A DNA stretch of 64,000 nucleotides from Sipunculus nudus (Eukaryota > Annelida > Sipuncula > Golfingiida > Sipunculidae), in assembly GCA_026874595.1 (NCBI GenBank), contig CM049309.1, positions 28,215,033-28,279,032 of the forward strand. Reading direction: 5' to 3'. Both the position numbers and the translations under genes were made by a program. Within the stretch, counting starts at the first letter, position 1. Every line of letters starts with the position of its first letter. Shown here piece after piece: positions 14,162 through 26,032 of the stretch. The notes beneath the pieces were generated by a model that did not search any database, was not told the DNA's origin, and worked only from the letters and a program-made list of their open reading frames with translations.

Positions 14162-14936
14162 TTGTATTACGCGAAAACCGAGCTGATTTCGGCGAAAACG
14201 ACGTTTGTAACAGGTCCTAAATGGCCTAATGAAGCTTCTAAAACGCTTCTTTCGCAATTTAAATCGGCCATTTTTGCAGAAAAACACGATCTTGTATTAC
14301 GCGAAAACCGAGCTGATTTCGGCGAAAACGACGTTTGTAACAGGTCCTAAATGGCCTAATGAAGCTTCTAAAACGCTTCTTTCGCAATTTAAATCGGCCA
14401 TTTTTCCAGAAAACACGATCTTGTATTACGCGAAAACCGAGATGATTTCGGCGAAAACGACGTTTGTAACAGGTCCTAAATGGCCTAATGAAGCTTCTAA
14501 AACGCTTCTTTCGCAATTTAAATCGGCCATTTTTGCAGAAAACACGATCTTGTATTACGCGAAAACCGAGCTGATTTCGGCGAAAACGACGTTTGTAACA
14601 GGTCCTAAATGGCCTAATGAAGCTTCTAAAACGCTTCTTTCGCAATTTAAATCGGCCATTTTTCCAGAAAACACGATCTTGTATTACGCGAAAACCGAGC
14701 TGATTTCGGCGAAAACGACGTTTGTAACAGGTCCTAAATGGCCTAATGAAGCTTCTAAAAACGCTTCTTTCGCAATTTAAATCGGCCATTTTTCCAGAAA
14801 ACACGATCTTGTATTACGCGAAACCGAGCTGATTTCGGCGAAAACGACGTTTGTAACAGGTCCTAAATGGCCTAATGAAGCTTCTAAAACGCTTCTTTCG
14901 CAATTTAAATCGGCCATTTTTGCAGAAAACACGATC

Positions 14937-15065
14937 TTGTATTACGCGAAAACCGAGCTGATTTCGGCGAAAACGACGTTTGTAACACGTCCTAAATTGG
15001 GTAATGAAGATCCTAAAGGGCTTCTTTCGCATCAGACAACGGCCGTTTTTGCAGAAAACACGATC
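14937..15065 (+). repeat. Mosaic monomer A', CACGTCC haplotype
   Basis: Seven monomers after the previous copy, followed by a monomer with AAAACAACG. It is the last mosaic monomer seen before the gap. Confidence 0.95.
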
Positions 15066-16107
15066 TTGTATTACGCGAAAACCGAGCTGATTTCGGCGAA
15101 AACAACGTTTGTAACAGGTCCTAAATGGCCTAATGAAGCTTCTAAACGCTTCTTTCGCAATTTAAATCGGCCATTTTTCCAGAAAACACGATCTTGTATT
15201 ACGCGAAAACCGAGCTGATTTCGGCGAAAACGACGTTTGTAACAGGTCCTAAATGGCCTAATGAAGCTTCTAAACGCTTCTTTCGCAATTTAAATCGGCC
15301 ATTTTTGCAGAAAACACGATCTTGTATTACGCGAAAACCGAGCTGATTTCGGCGAAAACGACGTTTGTAACAGGTCCTAAATGGCCTAATGAAGCTTCTA
15401 AAACGCTTCTTTCGCAATTTAAATCGGCCATTTTTGCAGAAAACACGATCTTGTATTACGCGAAAACCGAGCTGATTTCGGCGAAAACGACGTTTGTAAC
15501 AGGTCCTAAATGGCCTAATGAAGCTTCTAAAACGCTTCTTTCGCAATTTAAATCGGCCATTTTTCCAGAAAACACGATCTTGTATTACGCGAAAACCGAG
15601 CTGATTTCGGCGAAAACGACGTTTGTAACAGGTCCTAAATGGCCTAATGAAGCTTCTAAAACGCTTCTTTCGCAATTTAAATCGGCCATTTTTGCAGAAA
15701 ACACGATCTTGTATTACGCGAAAACCGAGCTGATTTCGGCGAAAACGACGTTTGTAACAGGTCCTAAATGGCCTAATGAAGCTTCTAAAACGCTTCTTTC
15801 GCAATTTAAATCGCCATTTTTCCAGAAAACACGATCTTGTATTACGCGAAAACCGAGCTGATTTCGGCGAAAACGACGTTTGTAACAGGTCCTAAATGGC
15901 CTAATGAAGCTTCTAAAACGCTTCTTTCGCAATTTAAATCGGCCATTTTTCCAGAAAACACGATCTTGTATTACGCGAATACCGAGCTGATTTCGGCGAA
16001 AACGACGTTTGTAACAGGTCCTAAATGGCCTAATGAAGCTTCTAAAACGCTTCTTTCGCAATTTAAGTCGGCCATTTTTGCAGAAAACACGATCTTGTAT
16101 TACGCGA

Positions 16108-16607
16108 NNNNNNNNNNNNNNNNNNNNNNNNNNNNNNNNNNNNNNNNNNNNNNNNNNNNNNNNNNNNNNNNNNNNNNNNNNNNNNNNNNNNNNNNNNNNN
16201 NNNNNNNNNNNNNNNNNNNNNNNNNNNNNNNNNNNNNNNNNNNNNNNNNNNNNNNNNNNNNNNNNNNNNNNNNNNNNNNNNNNNNNNNNNNNNNNNNNNN
16301 NNNNNNNNNNNNNNNNNNNNNNNNNNNNNNNNNNNNNNNNNNNNNNNNNNNNNNNNNNNNNNNNNNNNNNNNNNNNNNNNNNNNNNNNNNNNNNNNNNNN
16401 NNNNNNNNNNNNNNNNNNNNNNNNNNNNNNNNNNNNNNNNNNNNNNNNNNNNNNNNNNNNNNNNNNNNNNNNNNNNNNNNNNNNNNNNNNNNNNNNNNNN
16501 NNNNNNNNNNNNNNNNNNNNNNNNNNNNNNNNNNNNNNNNNNNNNNNNNNNNNNNNNNNNNNNNNNNNNNNNNNNNNNNNNNNNNNNNNNNNNNNNNNNN
16601 NNNNNNN
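16108..16607. other. Assembly gap of 500 N
   Basis: Exactly 500 undetermined bases, the round number scaffolding programs insert when the true gap size is unknown. The left flank ends at monomer position 13 in subfamily A, and the right flank resumes at position 93 in subfamily B. The array changes type across the gap, so the A to B transition is unseen. The missing sequence could be of any length and could include non-satellite DNA, or the two contigs may not truly be neighbours. Open frames drawn through the N run have no meaning. Confidence 0.99.
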
Positions 16608-16902
16608 GCAATTTAAATCGGCCATTTTTGCACAAAACACGATCTTGTATTACGCGAAAACCGAGCTGATTTCGGCGGAAACGACGTTTGTAAAAGGTTC
16701 TTAATGGCCTAATGAAGCTTCTAAAACGCTTCTTTCGCAATTTAAATCGGCCATTTTTGCACAAAACACGATCTTGTATTACGCGAAAACCGAGCCTATT
16801 TCGGCGAAAACGACGTTTGTAACAGGTTCTAAATGGCCTAATGAAGCTTCTAAAACGCTTCTTTCGCAATTTAAATCGGCCATTTTTGCACAAAACACGA
16901 TC

Positions 16903-17289
16903 TTGTATTACGCGAAAACCGAGCTGATTTCGGCGAAAACGACGTTTGTAACAGGTTCTAAATCGGGTATTGAAGATCCTGAAAGGCTTCTTTTGCATCA
17001 GAAAACGTCTGTTTTTACACAAAACACGATCTTGTATTACGCGAAAACCGAGCTGATTTCGGCGAAAACGACGTTTGTAACAGGTTCTAAATGGCCTAAT
17101 GAAGCTTCTAAAACGCTTCTTTCGCAATTTAAATCGGCCATTTTTGCACAAAACACGATCTTGTATTACGCGAAAACCGAGCTGATTTCGGCGAAAACGA
17201 CGTTTGTAACAGGTTCTAAATCGGGTATTGAAGATCCTGAAAGGCTTCTTTTGCATCAGAAAACGTCTGTTTTTACACAAAACACGATC
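16903..17289 (+). repeat. Mosaic pair B' - standard - B' (pair 1)
   Basis: Two B' monomers (positions 61-118 beginning TCGGGTATTGAAGATCCTG) spaced 258 bp apart with one standard monomer between. Relative to standard B there are 18 differences in the alternative segment and none in the other 69 bp. The pair follows the TAAAAGG...TTAATGG marker and a CCT-type monomer. Confidence 0.95.
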
Positions 17290-19224
17290 TTGTATTACGC
17301 GAAAACCGAGCTGATTTCGGCGAAAACGACGTTTGTAACAGGTTCTAAATGGCCTAATGAAGCTTCTAAAACGCTTCTTTCGCAATTTAAATCGGCCATT
17401 TTTGCACAAAACACGATCTTGTATTACGCGAAAACCGAGCTGATTTCGGCGAAAACGACGTTTGTAACAGGTTCTAAATGGCCTAATGAAGCTTCTAAAA
17501 CGCTTCTTTCGCAATTTAAATCGGCCATTTTTGCACAAAACACGATCTTGTATTACGCGAAAACCGAGCCGATTTCGGCGAAAACGACGTTTGTAACAGG
17601 TTCTAAATGGCCTAATGAAGCTTCTAAAACGCTTCTTTCGCAATTTAAATCGGCCATTTTTGCACAAAACACGATCTTGTATTACGCGAAAACCGAGCTG
17701 ATTTCGGCGAAAACGACGTTTGTAACAGGTTCTAAATGGCCTAATGAAGCTTCTAAAACGCTTCTTTCGCAATTTAAATCGGCCATTTTTGCACAAAACA
17801 CGATCTTGTATTACGCGAAAACCGAGCTGATTTCGGCGAAAACGACGTTTGTAACAGGTTCTAAATGGCCTAATGAAGCTTCTAAAACGCTTCTTTCGCA
17901 ATTTAAATCGGCCATTTTTGCACAAAACACGATCTTGTATTACGCGAAAACCGAGCTGATTTCGGCGAAAACGACGTTTGTAACAGGTTCTAAATGGCCT
18001 AATGAAGCTTCTAAAACGCTTCTTTCGCAATTTAAATCGGCCATTTTTGCACAAAACACGATCTTGTATTACGCGAAAACCGAGCCGATTTCGGCGAAAA
18101 CGACGTTTGTAACAGGTTCTAAATGGCCTAATGAAGCTTCTAAAACGCTTCTTTCGCAATTTAAATCGGCCATTTTTGCACAAAACACGATCTTGTATTA
18201 CGCGAAAACCGAGCCGATTTCGGCGAAAACGACGTTTGTAACAGGTTCTAAATGGCCTAATGAAGCTTCTAAAACGCTTCTTTCGCAATTTAAATCGGCC
18301 ATTTTTGCACAAAACACGATCTTGTATTACGCGAAAACCGAGCTGATTTCGGCGGAAACGACGTTTGTAACAGGTTCTAAATGGCCTAATGAAGCTTCTA
18401 AAAGGCTTCTTTCGCAATTTAAATCGGCCATTTTTGCACAAAACACGATCTTGTATTACGCGAAAACCGAGCTGATTTCGGCGGAAACGACGTTTGTAAC
18501 AGGTTCTAAATGGCCTAATGAAGCTTCTAAAACGCTTCTTTCGCAATTTAAATCGGCCATTTTTGCACAAAACACGATCTTGTATTACGCGAAAACCGAG
18601 CCGATTTCGGCGAAAACGACGTTTGTAACAGGTTCTAAATGGCCTAATGAAGCTTCTAAAACGCTTCTTTCGCAATTTAAATCGGCCATTTTTGCACAAA
18701 ACACGATCTTGTATTACGCGAAAACCGAGCTGATTTCGGCGAAAACGACGTTTGTAACAGGTTCTAAATGGCCTAATGAAGCTTCTAAAAGGCTTCTTTC
18801 GCAATTTAAATCGGCCATTTTTGCACAAAACACGATCTTGTATTACGCGAAAACCGAGCTGATTTCGGCGAAAACGACGTTTGTAACAGGTTCTAAATGG
18901 CCTAATGAAGCTTCTAAAACGCTTCTTTCGCAATTTAAATCGGCCATTTTTGCACAAAACACGATCTTGTATTACGCGAAAACCGAGCTGATTTCGGCGA
19001 AAACGACGTTTGTAACAGGTTCTAAATGGCCTAATGAAGCTTCTAAAACGCTTCTTTCGCAATTTAAATCGGCCATTTTTGCACAAAACACGATCTTGTA
19101 TTACGCGAAAACCGAGCTGATTTCGGCGAAAACGACGTTTGTAACAGGTTCTAAATGGCCTAATGAAGCTTCTAAAACGCTTCTTTCGCAATTTAAATCG
19201 GCCATTTTTGCACAAAACACGATC

Positions 19225-19353
19225 TTGTATTACGCGAAAACCGAGCTGATTTCGGCGAAAACGACGTTTGTAACAGGTTCTAAATCGGGTATTGAAGATC
19301 CTGAAAGGCTTCTTTTGCATCAGAAAACGTCTGTTTTTACACAAAACACGATC
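19225..19353 (+). repeat. Single mosaic monomer B'
   Basis: TCGGGTATTG type, 16 monomers after pair 1. Its counterpart in block 2 is at 23533-23661. Confidence 0.95.
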
Positions 19354-20652
19354 TTGTATTACGCGAAAACCGAGCTGATTTCGGCGAAAACGACGTTTGT
19401 AACAGGTTCTAAATGGCCTAATGAAGCTTCTAAAACGCTTCTTTCGCAATTTAAATCGGCCATTTTTGCACAAAACACGATCTTGTATTACGCGAAAACC
19501 GAGCTGATTTCGGCGAAAACGACGTTTGTAACAGGTTCTAAATGGCCCAATGAAGCTTCTAAAACGCTTCTTTCGCAATTTAAATCGGCCATTTTTGCAC
19601 AAAACACGATCTTGTATTACGCGAAAACCGAGCTGATTTCGGCGAAAACGACGTTTGTAACAGGTTCTAAATGGCCTAATGAAGCTTCTAAAACGCTTCT
19701 TTCGCAATTTAAATCGGCCATTTTTGCACAAAACACGATCTTGTATTACGCGAAAACCGAGCTGATTTCGGCGAAAACGACGTTTGTAACAGGTTCTAAA
19801 TGGCCCAATGAAGCTTCTAAAACGCTTCTTTCGCAATTTAAATCGGCCATTTTTGCACAAAACACGATCTTGTATTACGCGAAAACCGAGCTGATTTCGG
19901 CGAAAACGACGTTTGTAACAGGTTCTAAATGGCCTAATGAAGCTTCTAAAACGCTTCTTTCGCAATTTAAATCGGCCATTTTTGCACAAAACACGATCTT
20001 GTATTACGCGAAAACCGAGCTGATTTCGGCGAAAACGACGTTTGTAACAGGTTCTAAATGGCCTAATGAAGCTTCTAAAACGCTTCTTTCGCAATTTAAA
20101 TCGGCCATTTTTGCACAAAACACGATCTTGTATTACGCGAAAACCGAGCTGATTTCGGCGAAAACGACGTTTGTAACAGGTTCTAAATGGCCTAATGAAG
20201 CTTCTAAAACGCTTCTTTCGCAATTTAAATCGGCCATATTTGCACAAAACACGATCTTGTATTACGCGAAAACCGAGCTGATTTCGGCGAAAACGACGTT
20301 TGTAACAGGTTCTAAATGGCCTAATGAAGCTTCTAAAACGCTTCTTTCGCAATTTAAATCGGCCATTTTTGCACAAAACACGATCTTGTATTACGCGAAA
20401 ACCGAGCTGATTTCGGCGAAAACGACGTTTGTAACAGGTTCTAAATGGCCTAATGAAGCTTCTAAAACGCTTCTTTCGCAATTTAAATCGGCCATTTTTG
20501 CACAAAACACGATCTTGTATTACGCGAAAACCGAGCCGATTTCGGCGAAAACGACGTTTGTAACAGGTTCTAAATGGCCTAATGAAGCTTCTAAAAGGCT
20601 TCTTTCGCAATTTAAATCGGCCATTTTTGCACAAAACACGATCTTGTATTAC

Positions 20653-20702
20653 TTTCGCAATTTAAATCGGCCATTTTTGCACAAAACACGATCTTGTATT
20701 AC
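20653..20702 (+). repeat. 50-bp monomer remnant
   Basis: TATTAC is joined directly to TTTCGCAATTT, so monomer positions 10-88 (79 bp) are missing. The event shifts the array phase by 50 bp and breaks both long open frames. The identical junction recurs at 24960-25009. Confidence 0.95.
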
Positions 20703-21338
20703 GCGAAAACCGAGCTGATTTCGGCGAAAACGACGTTTGTAACAGGTTCTAAATGGCCTAATGAAGCTTCTAAAACGCTTCTTTCGCAATTTAAATCGGC
20801 CATTTTTGCACAAAACACGATCTTGTATTACGCGAAAACCGAGCTGATTTCGGCGAAAACGACGTTTGTAACAGGTTCTAAATGGCCTAATGAAGCTTCT
20901 AAAACGCTTCTTTCGCAATTTAAATCGGCCATTTTTGCACAAAACACGATCTTGTATTACGCGAAAACCGAGCTGATTTCGGCGAAAACGACGTTTGTAA
21001 CAGGTTCTAAATGGCCTAATGAAGCTTCTAAAACGCTTCTTTCGCAATTTAAATCGGCCATTTTTGCACAAAACACGATCTTGTATTACGCGAAAACCGA
21101 GCTGATTTCGGCGGAAACGACGTTTGTAAAAGGTTCTTAATGGCCTAATGAAGCTTCTAAAACGCTTCTTTCGCAATTTAAATCGGCCATTTTTGCACAA
21201 AACACGATCTTGTATTACGCGAAAACCGAGCCTATTTCGGCGAAAACGACGTTTGTAACAGGTTCTAAATGGCCTAATGAAGCTTCTAAAACGCTTCTTT
21301 CGCAATTTAAATCGGCCATTTTTGCACAAAACACGATC

Positions 21339-21726
21339 TTGTATTACGCGAAAACCGAGCTGATTTCGGCGAAAACGACGTTTGTAACAGGTTCTAAATC
21401 GGGTATTGAAGATCCTGAAAGGCTTCTTTTGCATCAGAAAACGTCTGTTTTTACACAAAACACGATCTTGTATTACGCGAAAACCGAGCTGATTTCGGCG
21501 AAAACGACGTTTTGTAACAGGTTCTAAATGGCCTAATGAAGCTTCTAAAACGCTTCTTTCGCAATTTAAATCGGCCATTTTTGCACAAAACACGATCTTG
21601 TATTACGCGAAAACCGAGCTGATTTCGGCGAAAACGACGTTTGTAACAGGTTCTAAATCGGGTATTGAAGATCCTGAAAGGCTTCTTTTGCATCAGAAAA
21701 CGTCTGTTTTTACACAAAACACGATC
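21339..21726 (+). repeat. Mosaic pair B' - standard - B' (pair 2)
   Basis: Block 2 counterpart of pair 1. One extra T (ACGTTTTGTAAC near 21511) in the middle monomer makes the spacing 259 bp. Confidence 0.95.
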
Positions 21727-23532
21727 TTGTATTACGCGAAAACCGAGCTGATTTCGGCGAAAACGACGTTTGTAACAGGTTCTAAATGGCCTAATGAAGC
21801 TTCTAAAACGCTTCTTTCGCAATTTAAATCGGCCATTTTTGCACAAAACACGATCTTGTATTACGCGAAAACCGAGCCGATTTCGGCGAAAACGACGTTT
21901 GTAACAGGTTCTAAATGGCCTAATGAAGCTTCTAAAAACGCTTCTTTCGCAATTTAAATCGGCCATTTTTGCACAAAACACGATCTTGTATTACGCGAAA
22001 ACCGAGCTGATTTCGGCGAAAACGACGTTTGTAACAGGTTCTAAATGGCCTAATGAAGCTTCTAAAACGCTTCTTTCGCAATTTAAATCGGCCATTTTTG
22101 CACAAAAACGATCTTGTATTACGCGAAAACCGAGCTGATTTCGGCGAAAACGACGTTTGTAACAGGTTCTAAATGGCCTAATGAAGCTTCTAAAACGCTT
22201 CTTTCGCAATTTAAATCGGCCATTTTTGCACAAAACACGATCTTGTATTACGCGAAAACCGAGCTGATTTCGGCGAAAACGACGTTTGTAACAGGTTCTA
22301 AATGGCCTAATGAAGCTTCTAAAACGCTTCTTTCGCAATTTAAATCGGCCATTTTTGCACAAAACACGATCTTGTATTACGCGAAAACCGAGCCGATTTC
22401 GGCGAAAACGACGTTTGTAACAGGTTCTAAATGGCCTAATGAAGCTTCTAAAACGCTTCTTTCGCAATTTAAATCGGCCATTTTTGCACAAAACACGATC
22501 TTGTATTACGCGAAAACCGAGCCGATTTCGGCGAAAACGACGTTTGTAACAGGTTCTAAATGGCCTAATGAAGCTTCTAAAACGCTTCTTTCGCAATTTA
22601 AATCGGCCATTTTTGCACAAAACACGATCTTGTATTACGCGAAAACCGAGCTGATTTCGGCGGAAACGACGTTTGTAACAGGTTCTAAATGGCCTAATGA
22701 AGCTTCTAAAAGGCTTCTTTCGCAATTTAAATCGGCCATTTTTGCACAAAACACGATCTTGTATTACGCGAAAACCGAGCTGATTTCGGCGGAAACGACG
22801 TTTGTAACAGGTTCTAAATGGCCTAATGAAGCTTCTAAAACGCTTCTTTCGCAATTTAAATCGGCCATTTTTGCACAAAACACGATCTTGTATTACGCGA
22901 AAACCGAGCCGATTTCGGCGAAAACGACGTTTGTAACAGGTTCTAAATGGCCTAATGAAGCTTCTAAAACGCTTCTTTCGCAATTTAAATCGGCCATTTT
23001 TGCACAAAACACGATCTTGTATTACGCGAAAACCGAGCTGATTTCGGCGAAAACGACGTTTGTAACAGGTTCTAAATGGCCTAATGAAGCTTCTAAAAGG
23101 CTTCTTTCGCAATTTAAATCGGCCATTTTTGCACAAAACACGATCTTGTATTACGCGAAAACCGAGCTGATTTCGGCGAAAACGACGTTTGTAACAGGTT
23201 CTAAATGGCCTAATGAAGCTTCTAAAACGCTTCTTTCGCAATTTAAATCGGCCATTTTTGCACAAAACACGATCTTGTATTACGCGAAAACCGAGCTGAT
23301 TTCGGCGAAAACGACGTTTGTAACAGGTTCTAAATGGCCTAATGAAGCTTCTAAAACGCTTCTTTCGCAATTTAAATCGGCCATTTTTGCACAAAACACG
23401 ATCTTGTATTACGCGAAAACCGAGCTGATTTCGGCGAAAACGACGTTTGTAACAGGTTCTAAATGGCCTAATGAAGCTTCTAAAACGCTTCTTTCGCAAT
23501 TTAAATCGGCCATTTTTGCACAAAACACGATC

Positions 23533-23661
23533 TTGTATTACGCGAAAACCGAGCTGATTTCGGCGAAAACGACGTTTGTAACAGGTTCTAAATCGGGTAT
23601 TGAAGATCCTGAAAGGCTTCTTTTGCATCAGAAAACGTCTGTTTTTACACAAAACACGATC
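23533..23661 (+). repeat. Single mosaic monomer B'
   Basis: Block 2 counterpart of the copy at 19225, offset 4308 bp. Confidence 0.95.
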
Positions 23662-24959
23662 TTGTATTACGCGAAAACCGAGCTGATTTCGGCGAAAACG
23701 ACGTTTGTAACAGGTTCTAAATGGCCTAATGAAGCTTCTAAAACGCTTCTTTCGCAATTTAAATCGGCCATTTTTGCACAAAACACGATCTTGTATTACG
23801 CGAAAACCGAGCTGATTTCGGCGAAAACGACGTTTGTAACAGGTTCTAAATGGCCCAATGAAGCTTCTAAAACGCTTCTTTCGCAATTTAAATCGGCCAT
23901 TTTTGCACAAAACACGATCTTGTATTACGCGAAAACCGAGCTGATTTCGGCGAAAACGACGTTTGTAACAGGTTCTAAATGGCCTAATGAAGCTTCTAAA
24001 ACGCTTCTTTCGCAATTTAAATCGGCCATTTTTGCACAAAACACGATCTTGTATTACGCGAAAACCGAGCTGATTTCGGCGAAAACGACGTTTGTAACAG
24101 GTTCTAAATGGCCCAATGAAGCTTCTAAAACGCTTCTTTCGCAATTTAAATCGGCCATTTTTGCACAAAACACGATCTTGTATTACGCGAAAACCGAGCT
24201 GATTTCGGCGAAAACGACGTTTGTAACAGGTTCTAAATGGCCTAATGAAGCTTCTAAAACGCTTCTTTCGCAATTTAAATCGGCCATTTTTGCACAAAAC
24301 ACGATCTTGTATTACGCGAAAACCGAGCTGATTTCGGCGAAAACGACGTTTGTAACAGGTTCTAAATGGCCTAATGAAGCTTCTAAAACGCTTCTTTCGC
24401 AATTTAAATCGGCCATTTTTGCACAAAACACGATCTTGTATTACGCGAAAACCGAGCTGATTTCGGCGAAAACGACGTTTGTAACAGGTTCTAAATGGCC
24501 TAATGAAGCTTCTAAAACGCTTCTTTCGCAATTTAAATCGGCCATATTTGCACAAAACACGATCTTGTATTACGCGAAAACCGAGCTGATTTCGGCGAAA
24601 ACGACGTTTGTAACAGGTTCTAAATGGCCTAATGAAGCTTCTAAAACGCTTCTTTCGCAATTTAAATCGGCCATTTTTGCACAAAACACGATCTTGTATT
24701 ACGCGAAAACCGAGCTGATTTCGGCGAAAACGACGTTTGTAACAGGTTCTAAATGGCCTAATGAAGCTTCTAAAACGCTTCTTTCGCAATTTAAATCGGC
24801 CATTTTTGCACAAAACACGATCTTGTATTACGCGAAAACCGAGCCGATTCGGCGAAAACGACGTTTGTAACAGGTTCTAAATGGCCTAATGAAGCTTCTA
24901 AAAGGCTTCTTTCGCAATTTAAATCGGCCATTTTTGCACAAAACACGATCTTGTATTAC

Positions 24960-25009
24960 TTTCGCAATTTAAATCGGCCATTTTTGCACAAAACACGATC
25001 TTGTATTAC
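24960..25009 (+). repeat. 50-bp monomer remnant, second copy
   Basis: Same TATTAC/TTTCGC junction as at 20653, in the same place within block 2. The deletion therefore predates the block duplication. Confidence 0.95.
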
Positions 25010-25645
25010 GCGAAAACCGAGCTGATTTCGGCGAAAACGACGTTTGTAACAGGTTCTAAATGGCCTAATGAAGCTTCTAAAACGCTTCTTTCGCAATTTA
25101 AATCGGCCATTTTTGCACAAAACACGATCTTGTATTACGCGAAAACCGAGCTGATTTCGGCGAAAACGACGTTTGTAACAGGTTCTAAATGGCCTAATGA
25201 AGCTTCTAAAACGCTTCTTTCGCAATTTAAATCGGCCATTTTTGCACAAAACACGATCTTGTATTACGCGAAAACCGAGCTGATTTCGGCGAAAACGACG
25301 TTTGTAACAGGTTCTAAATGGCCTAATGAAGCTTCTAAAACGCTTCTTTCGCAATTTAAATCGGCCATTTTTGCACAAAACACGATCTTGTATTACGCGA
25401 AAACCGAGCTGATTTCGGCGGAAACGACGTTTGTAAAAGGTTCTTAATGGCCTAATGAAGCTTCTAAAACGCTTCTTTCGCAATTTAAATCGGCCATTTT
25501 TGCACAAAACACGATCTTGTATTACGCGAAAACCGAGCCTATTTCGGCGAAAACGACGTTTGTAACAGGTTCTAAATGGCCTAATGAAGCTTCTAAAACG
25601 CTTCTTTCGCAATTTAAATCGGCCATTTTTGCACAAAACACGATC

Positions 25646-26032
25646 TTGTATTACGCGAAAACCGAGCTGATTTCGGCGAAAACGACGTTTGTAACAGGTT
25701 CTAAATCGGGTATTGAAGATCCTGAAAGGCTTCTTTTGCATCAGAAAACGTCTGTTTTTACACAAAACACGATCTTGTATTACGCGAAAACCGAGCTGAT
25801 TTCGGCGAAAACGACGTTTGTAACAGGTTCTAAATGGCCTAATGAAGCTTCTAAAACGCTTCTTTCGCAATTTAAATCGGCCATTTTTGCACAAAACACG
25901 ATCTTGTATTACGCGAAAACCGAGCTGATTTCGGCGAAAACGACGTTTGTAACAGGTTCTAAATCGGGTATTGAAGATCCTGAAAGGCTTCTTTTGCATC
26001 AGAAAACGTCTGTTTTTACACAAAACACGATC
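25646..26032 (+). repeat. Mosaic pair B' - standard - B' (pair 3)
   Basis: Follows the third TAAAAGGTTCTTAATGG marker (TAA at 25445) and a CCT-type monomer, as in pairs 1 and 2. Confidence 0.95.

Larger units (their letters stand above)
4890..15815. other. Indel-rich stretch of subfamily A, probable low-quality consensus
   Basis: Single-base gains and losses are dense here and absent from 1-4890. Losses include an A in CGCGAAACC (near 4894, 5021, 7606 and 14821), an A in CTTCTAAACGC (near 6248, 10761, 10887, 15144 and 15271), a T in CCATTTTGCAG (near 6022 and 10790) and a C in TTTTTCAGAAAAC (near 9763 and 10279). Gains include GGCCCATTT (near 5243 and 7179) and ACGTTTTGTAAC (near 12140 and 12655). 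Nearly all are in homopolymers. With the contig ending at 16107, low coverage or uncorrected long-read error explains this better than biology, but real decay at an array edge is not excluded. Confidence 0.7.
1..16107 (+). repeat. 129-bp tandem satellite, subfamily A
   Basis: About 125 head-to-tail copies of a 129-bp monomer with no other sequence between them. A clean example is 108-236, running from TTGTATTACG to AACACGATC. Diagnostic bases are C at monomer position 55 (AGGTCCTAAA) and G at 118 (CAGAAAAC). Position 115 is G or C, giving GCAGAAAAC or CCAGAAAAC. Common minor variants are ACGCATTTTTCGC (near 3674, 3932, 7284 and 11534) and ACGCTTTTTTCGC (near 836, 2643 and 9864). Each standard monomer holds AAGCTT, TTTAAA and two GGCC sites. 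All copies have the same orientation. The array is cut by the window start at monomer position 23 and by the gap at position 13. Open frames across it are by-products of a period divisible by three. The satellite family is not recognised; that this is a satellite is nearly certain. Confidence 0.98.
16701..21136 (+). repeat. Higher-order block 1, 34 monomers plus a 50-bp remnant
   Basis: The block starts at the marker TAAAAGGTTCTTAATGG and is 4436 bp long. In order it holds a CCT-type monomer, the mosaic pair at 16903-17289, CCG-type monomers (near 17570, 18085 and 18215), two GGAAACG monomers, a third mosaic monomer (19225-19353), alternating CCC and CCT units, a CCATATTTG variant near 20236 and the remnant at 20653. 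The same order recurs in the next block with one monomer fewer, so the two are a recent tandem duplication. Confidence 0.88.
21137..25443 (+). repeat. Higher-order block 2, 33 monomers plus a 50-bp remnant
   Basis: A 4307-bp second copy of the preceding block, one standard monomer shorter between the mosaic pair and the first CCG monomer. Later markers keep a constant offset of 4307-4308 bp: the mosaic monomer (19285 to 23593), CCATATTTG (20236 to 24544) and the 50-bp remnant (20653 to 24960). Small indels near 21511, 21936, 22104 and 24847 are private to this copy. A third start marker at 25445 opens a region that follows the same order only for its first several monomers. Confidence 0.88.

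Noticed and set aside
16108-16607. Open frames running through the gap on both strands (for example 16063-20634)
   Set aside because: The sequence is 500 N; continuity of any frame through it is an artefact of treating N as non-stop.
17677-17805. CENP-B box in the monomer (TTTCGGCGAAAACGACG region)
   Set aside because: Seven of the nine core positions of the consensus match. I estimate a match that good has roughly a one-in-three chance of occurring somewhere on either strand of a 129-bp sequence, and two of the terminal G positions differ.
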